35,052 bases of DNA from Bacteroidia bacterium (lineage in GTDB: Bacteria > Bacteroidota > Bacteroidia > NS11-12g > UBA9320). Positions within the stretch are counted from its first letter, which is position 1; every line of letters starts with the position of its first letter. Both the position numbers and the translations under genes were made by a program. The notes beneath the pieces are model-generated. The model did no database searches and was not told the DNA's origin. It saw nothing but the letters and a program-made list of their open reading frames with translations. Shown one piece after another: positions 33,334 to 35,052 of the stretch. Location of the stretch: assembly GCA_017640445.1 (NCBI GenBank), contig JAEPQQ010000004.1, forward strand, positions 14,214 through 49,265, given 5' to 3'.

Positions 33334-33386
33334 ACTTGCTTTTTGCAAGTGAGCGTGTATATTTGCCTCACTTTTATTTTGCAAGT
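33334..33386. promoter_or_regulatory. Two HxlR-type operators (ACTT-N9-AAGT) overlapping a divergent promoter
   Basis: ACTTGCTTTTTGCAAGT (33334-33350) and ACTTTTATTTTGCAAGT (33370-33386) share 14 of 17 bases and start 36 bases apart. On the plus strand TTG (33336-33338, inside site 1), 19 bases and TATATTTG (33358-33365) form an exact match to the Bacteroidota promoter, whose start point would fall at site 2. The half-sites resemble known HxlR/YodB-type ACT...AGT operators. Confidence 0.7.
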
Positions 33387-33527
33387 TAACAAATTTGGTT
33401 CAAAGTGGTTCGGTATGAGTATGTTGTATTGATGCGGCTGTCACCCCGTTGTTATGTGAGCGCCACACACTCTAACTCTAATAAAACCTGCTGACTCAGC
33501 GCCACAAGAACCTTTAAAAGAAGAAAA

Positions 33528-34009
33528 ATGGAAGCTCAGAAAATTAATCTCGATGCGCTAAAAAGAAGTAATTGGTCTGAAACCGAGTTAGAGAATGCCA
33601 GACTTGCCGTCGATTTTATGCAACGTACAATGAACGATCACGATTTCAGTTACGTTCAGGCGAATTATAGTAACGAAGTGTATAAACAGCATAACCCCGC
33701 AATATTCCGGATGGTATAGCTGGTCTTGTTGAGTACGTAAAACAGTTTACAAAACGGTATCCCGAGTATGGTTATGACGTCAAACGCATTTTGGTTGACG
33801 GTGACGTAGTGGTTTTTCACTCCCATGTAACACTCAAAAAGAAAGACCGTGGTAACGACAAAAGGGGATTTAACATCATGGATTCATGGAGAATCAAGGA
33901 TGGAAAGATTTTGGAGCATTGGGATGCTATTCAACCGCTTAATGGCTTTATGCGGTTCTTCGTTTGGCTGGTTGGCGGTAAGATCAGCAATGCAAACGGT
34001 GTGTTTTAG
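33528..34009 (+). pseudogene. NTF2/SnoaL-like protein gene, interrupted by a frameshift
   Basis: The 5' part (from ATG 33528) encodes MEAQKINLDALKRSNWSETE, ending at a premature TAG at 33717. In a frame shifted by two bases the reading continues PDGIAGLVEYVKQFTKRYPEYGYDV and on to a stop at 34007-34009. Together they give a normal SnoaL-like (NTF2-fold) protein of about 159 residues, with the expected QHNPAIPDG segment broken exactly at AATATTCC (33701-33708). Removing one AT from the ATAT at 33702-33705 restores the frame. Both parts look otherwise intact, so the change is recent or a sequencing error. It is divergent from the HxlR gene, likely its target. The function of intact relatives is unclear. 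Confidence 0.82.
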
Positions 34010-35025
34010 ATAGAAAGTTCGTACCTCTCCAACGCCCTGCGGTGTTTCTCCATAATACGTTTTCGCAAGTGCCGGGGTTTTAATACCTCAATGGCGTCAC
34101 CAAAACCCAGAATCATACGTTCCAACTCAAAGTTGAGATGAACCCTTAAACGGAAGGTCATACTCCTGTCTTCATGTTGTTCTACCAATTGTTGAGAATG
34201 GTGAAACGGTTTGGTCATAACATATGGAGCATTTTTATGATCAAGGCGAACGTGTACTTCTTGTAGTTGAGCATCGTTAAGTACCGTAACGCCTATGGTA
34301 TTGTCGTAAAACGTGTCTCCATCAAAATCATGGATTTCGTGGTCCGTGGCGAAGTCGTAATTCAACGCCACAATACGATCAAGCGCCAGGGTAAGGATTT
34401 GGTGCTTTTTGTGAGAGCGCCCAACCACAAACCACCGGTTGTTAAACTCTTTTAATATGTAGGCATGAAACGTCATGACGGAGGCTTGCCTCGCTGTGAA
34501 CGACTGATACGTGACCTTAAGCACAATTTTTTTGAGAATGGCCTGGTAGAGCGGATCCAGAAACTGTAGACCTTTCAGGCTTTCATTTTTATCAAGGTGA
34601 ATGATCGATGCCTGGTGTGTTTTCTCGGTGTATACCTTGTCTTCCAGTCGCTGAATAATACCACCGAGCTCCGAAAACAGTGAAAAATCCTTAAACTGCT
34701 TTAACATTTCAACGGTTTCCGATAATACCTTCATATCCGAATCCGTAATCGGTATGTCGGTGATGGAATAGTCATCCTCGTCGTATTTGTAATACTTCTT
34801 GTCATAAACCACGATGGGTGCGTTGTAACCAAGCTTGTCGCTGCGCATCATTTGAATATCGAGCTGAACGGTGCGTTTACTCACATTGATGGCCCGCCCT
34901 TCATACTCGTAAAGTGCTTCGGAGCATGCCTCTATCAAGTCTTCCAATGTCCATTGACGATATACATTCTGTAAACACTTGTCAATGGTTTTATACCGTA
35001 TCAGCGCATTTTTATTCAGTGCCAT
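34006..35025 (-). CDS. WYL-domain transcriptional regulator
   Basis: A 339-aa protein starting MALNKNALIRYKTIDKCLQN, the usual start of a Bacteroidota subgroup; a TTG two codons earlier is not needed. The N-terminal 70 residues include a DeoR-like winged helix (LIEACSEALYEYEG... VSKRTVQLDIQMMRSD). The WYL domain (about residues 160-235) shows the FHAYILKEFNNRWFVVGRSH segment and is followed by a WCX-like C-terminal region (FRLRVHLNFELERMILGFGDAIEVLKP). WYL proteins sense nucleotides or other ligands and often control defence or stress genes, but no such system lies in this window. The stop overlaps the NTF2-like gene by 3-4 bases on the opposite strand. Confidence 0.92.
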   Translation of the reverse strand: MALNKNALIRYKTIDKCLQNVYRQWTLEDLIEACSEALYEYEGRAINVSKRTVQLDIQMMRSDKLGYNAPIVVYDKKYYKYDEDDYSITDIPITDSDMKVLSETVEMLKQFKDFSLFSELGGIIQRLEDKVYTEKTHQASIIHLDKNESLKGLQFLDPLYQAILKKIVLKVTYQSFTARQASVMTFHAYILKEFNNRWFVVGRSHKKHQILTLALDRIVALNYDFATDHEIHDFDGDTFYDNTIGVTVLNDAQLQEVHVRLDHKNAPYVMTKPFHHSQQLVEQHEDRSMTFRLRVHLNFELERMILGFGDAIEVLKPRHLRKRIMEKHRRALERYELSI

Positions 35026-35028
35026 GGT

Positions 35029-35036
35029 CAAAAATA
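35029..35036 (-). promoter_or_regulatory. Predicted -7 box directly before the WYL regulator start
   Basis: TATTTTTG on the minus strand matches TAnnTTTG and ends three bases before the ATG at 35025, suggesting a leaderless or near-leaderless transcript. The -33 region lies beyond the window edge and cannot be checked. Confidence 0.4.
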
Positions 35037-35052
35037 GGGCGTTTGTTTTACT

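Noticed and set aside
33690..33720. Programmed ribosomal frameshift in the NTF2-like gene
   Set aside because: No slippery heptamer or downstream hairpin was seen at AATATTCC; a simple AT repeat gain explains the break.
34006..35025. WYL regulator as a marker of a nearby defence island
   Set aside because: No restriction, CBASS, CRISPR, toxin-antitoxin or phage genes occur in the window; the neighbours are ordinary regulators and housekeeping genes.
1..35052. tRNA, rRNA, insertion sequence or integrase
   Set aside because: Gaps between genes are under 200 bases or so and show no cloverleaf, rRNA-like stretch, transposase frame or terminal inverted repeats.

Overview
The window looks like a chromosomal segment from a gliding-type Bacteroidota, most likely Flavobacteriales. 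The evidence is the gldA/gldF/gldG gliding genes, two proteins with type IX secretion (T9SS) C-terminal sorting domains, a DUF2851 protein followed by a small PspC protein, a mutL-rhomboid-rhomboid-EEP gene order, several TTG start codons, and intergenic motifs matching the Bacteroidota promoter (TTG, about 19-20 bases, then TAnnTTTG). Genus cannot be fixed from the sequence alone. No tRNA, rRNA, IS element, CRISPR array or prophage was seen, and no gene-free stretch exceeds 300 bases.

Region by region. 1-660 is the 3' end of an OmpA-domain surface protein. 661-8116 is one tightly packed minus-strand operon: a 111-aa membrane protein, mutL, two rhomboid proteases, an EEP-family membrane protein, an O-methyltransferase, a cyclophilin lipoprotein and pgk. 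8189-14561 (minus) encodes a large T9SS-secreted propeller/Ig-like protein followed by gldA, gldF and gldG in a row. 14677-17987 (minus) is tyrS with a flavin reductase, a two-TM protein and an NADPH-FMN reductase, closed by a terminator. A lone GNAT acetyltransferase lies at 18068-18541 (plus).

18580-22911 (minus) is an overlapping three-gene operon: an ECF sigma factor, a protein with a cytoplasmic tail, one inner-membrane helix, a long linker and a beta-barrel-like C-terminus, and a T9SS-sorted secreted protein. This is the best candidate for an undescribed trans-envelope signalling unit. 23038-28707 (minus) holds a lipocalin-like lipoprotein, PspC, DUF2851, pyrF, an RsmI-like methyltransferase and a Prc/Tsp-type protease. 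28950-32091 (plus) has an M13 metallopeptidase lipoprotein, a strong terminator and a DsbA-like lipoprotein.

32128-35052 is a cluster of small regulatory genes: an SRPBCC-ArsR pair, a HxlR regulator divergent from a frameshifted NTF2/SnoaL-like gene, and a WYL regulator. In both intergenic regions two copies of a palindromic operator sit on a recognisable Bacteroidota promoter, one between or on the promoter boxes and one at the predicted transcription start. This gives specific, testable autoregulation models.
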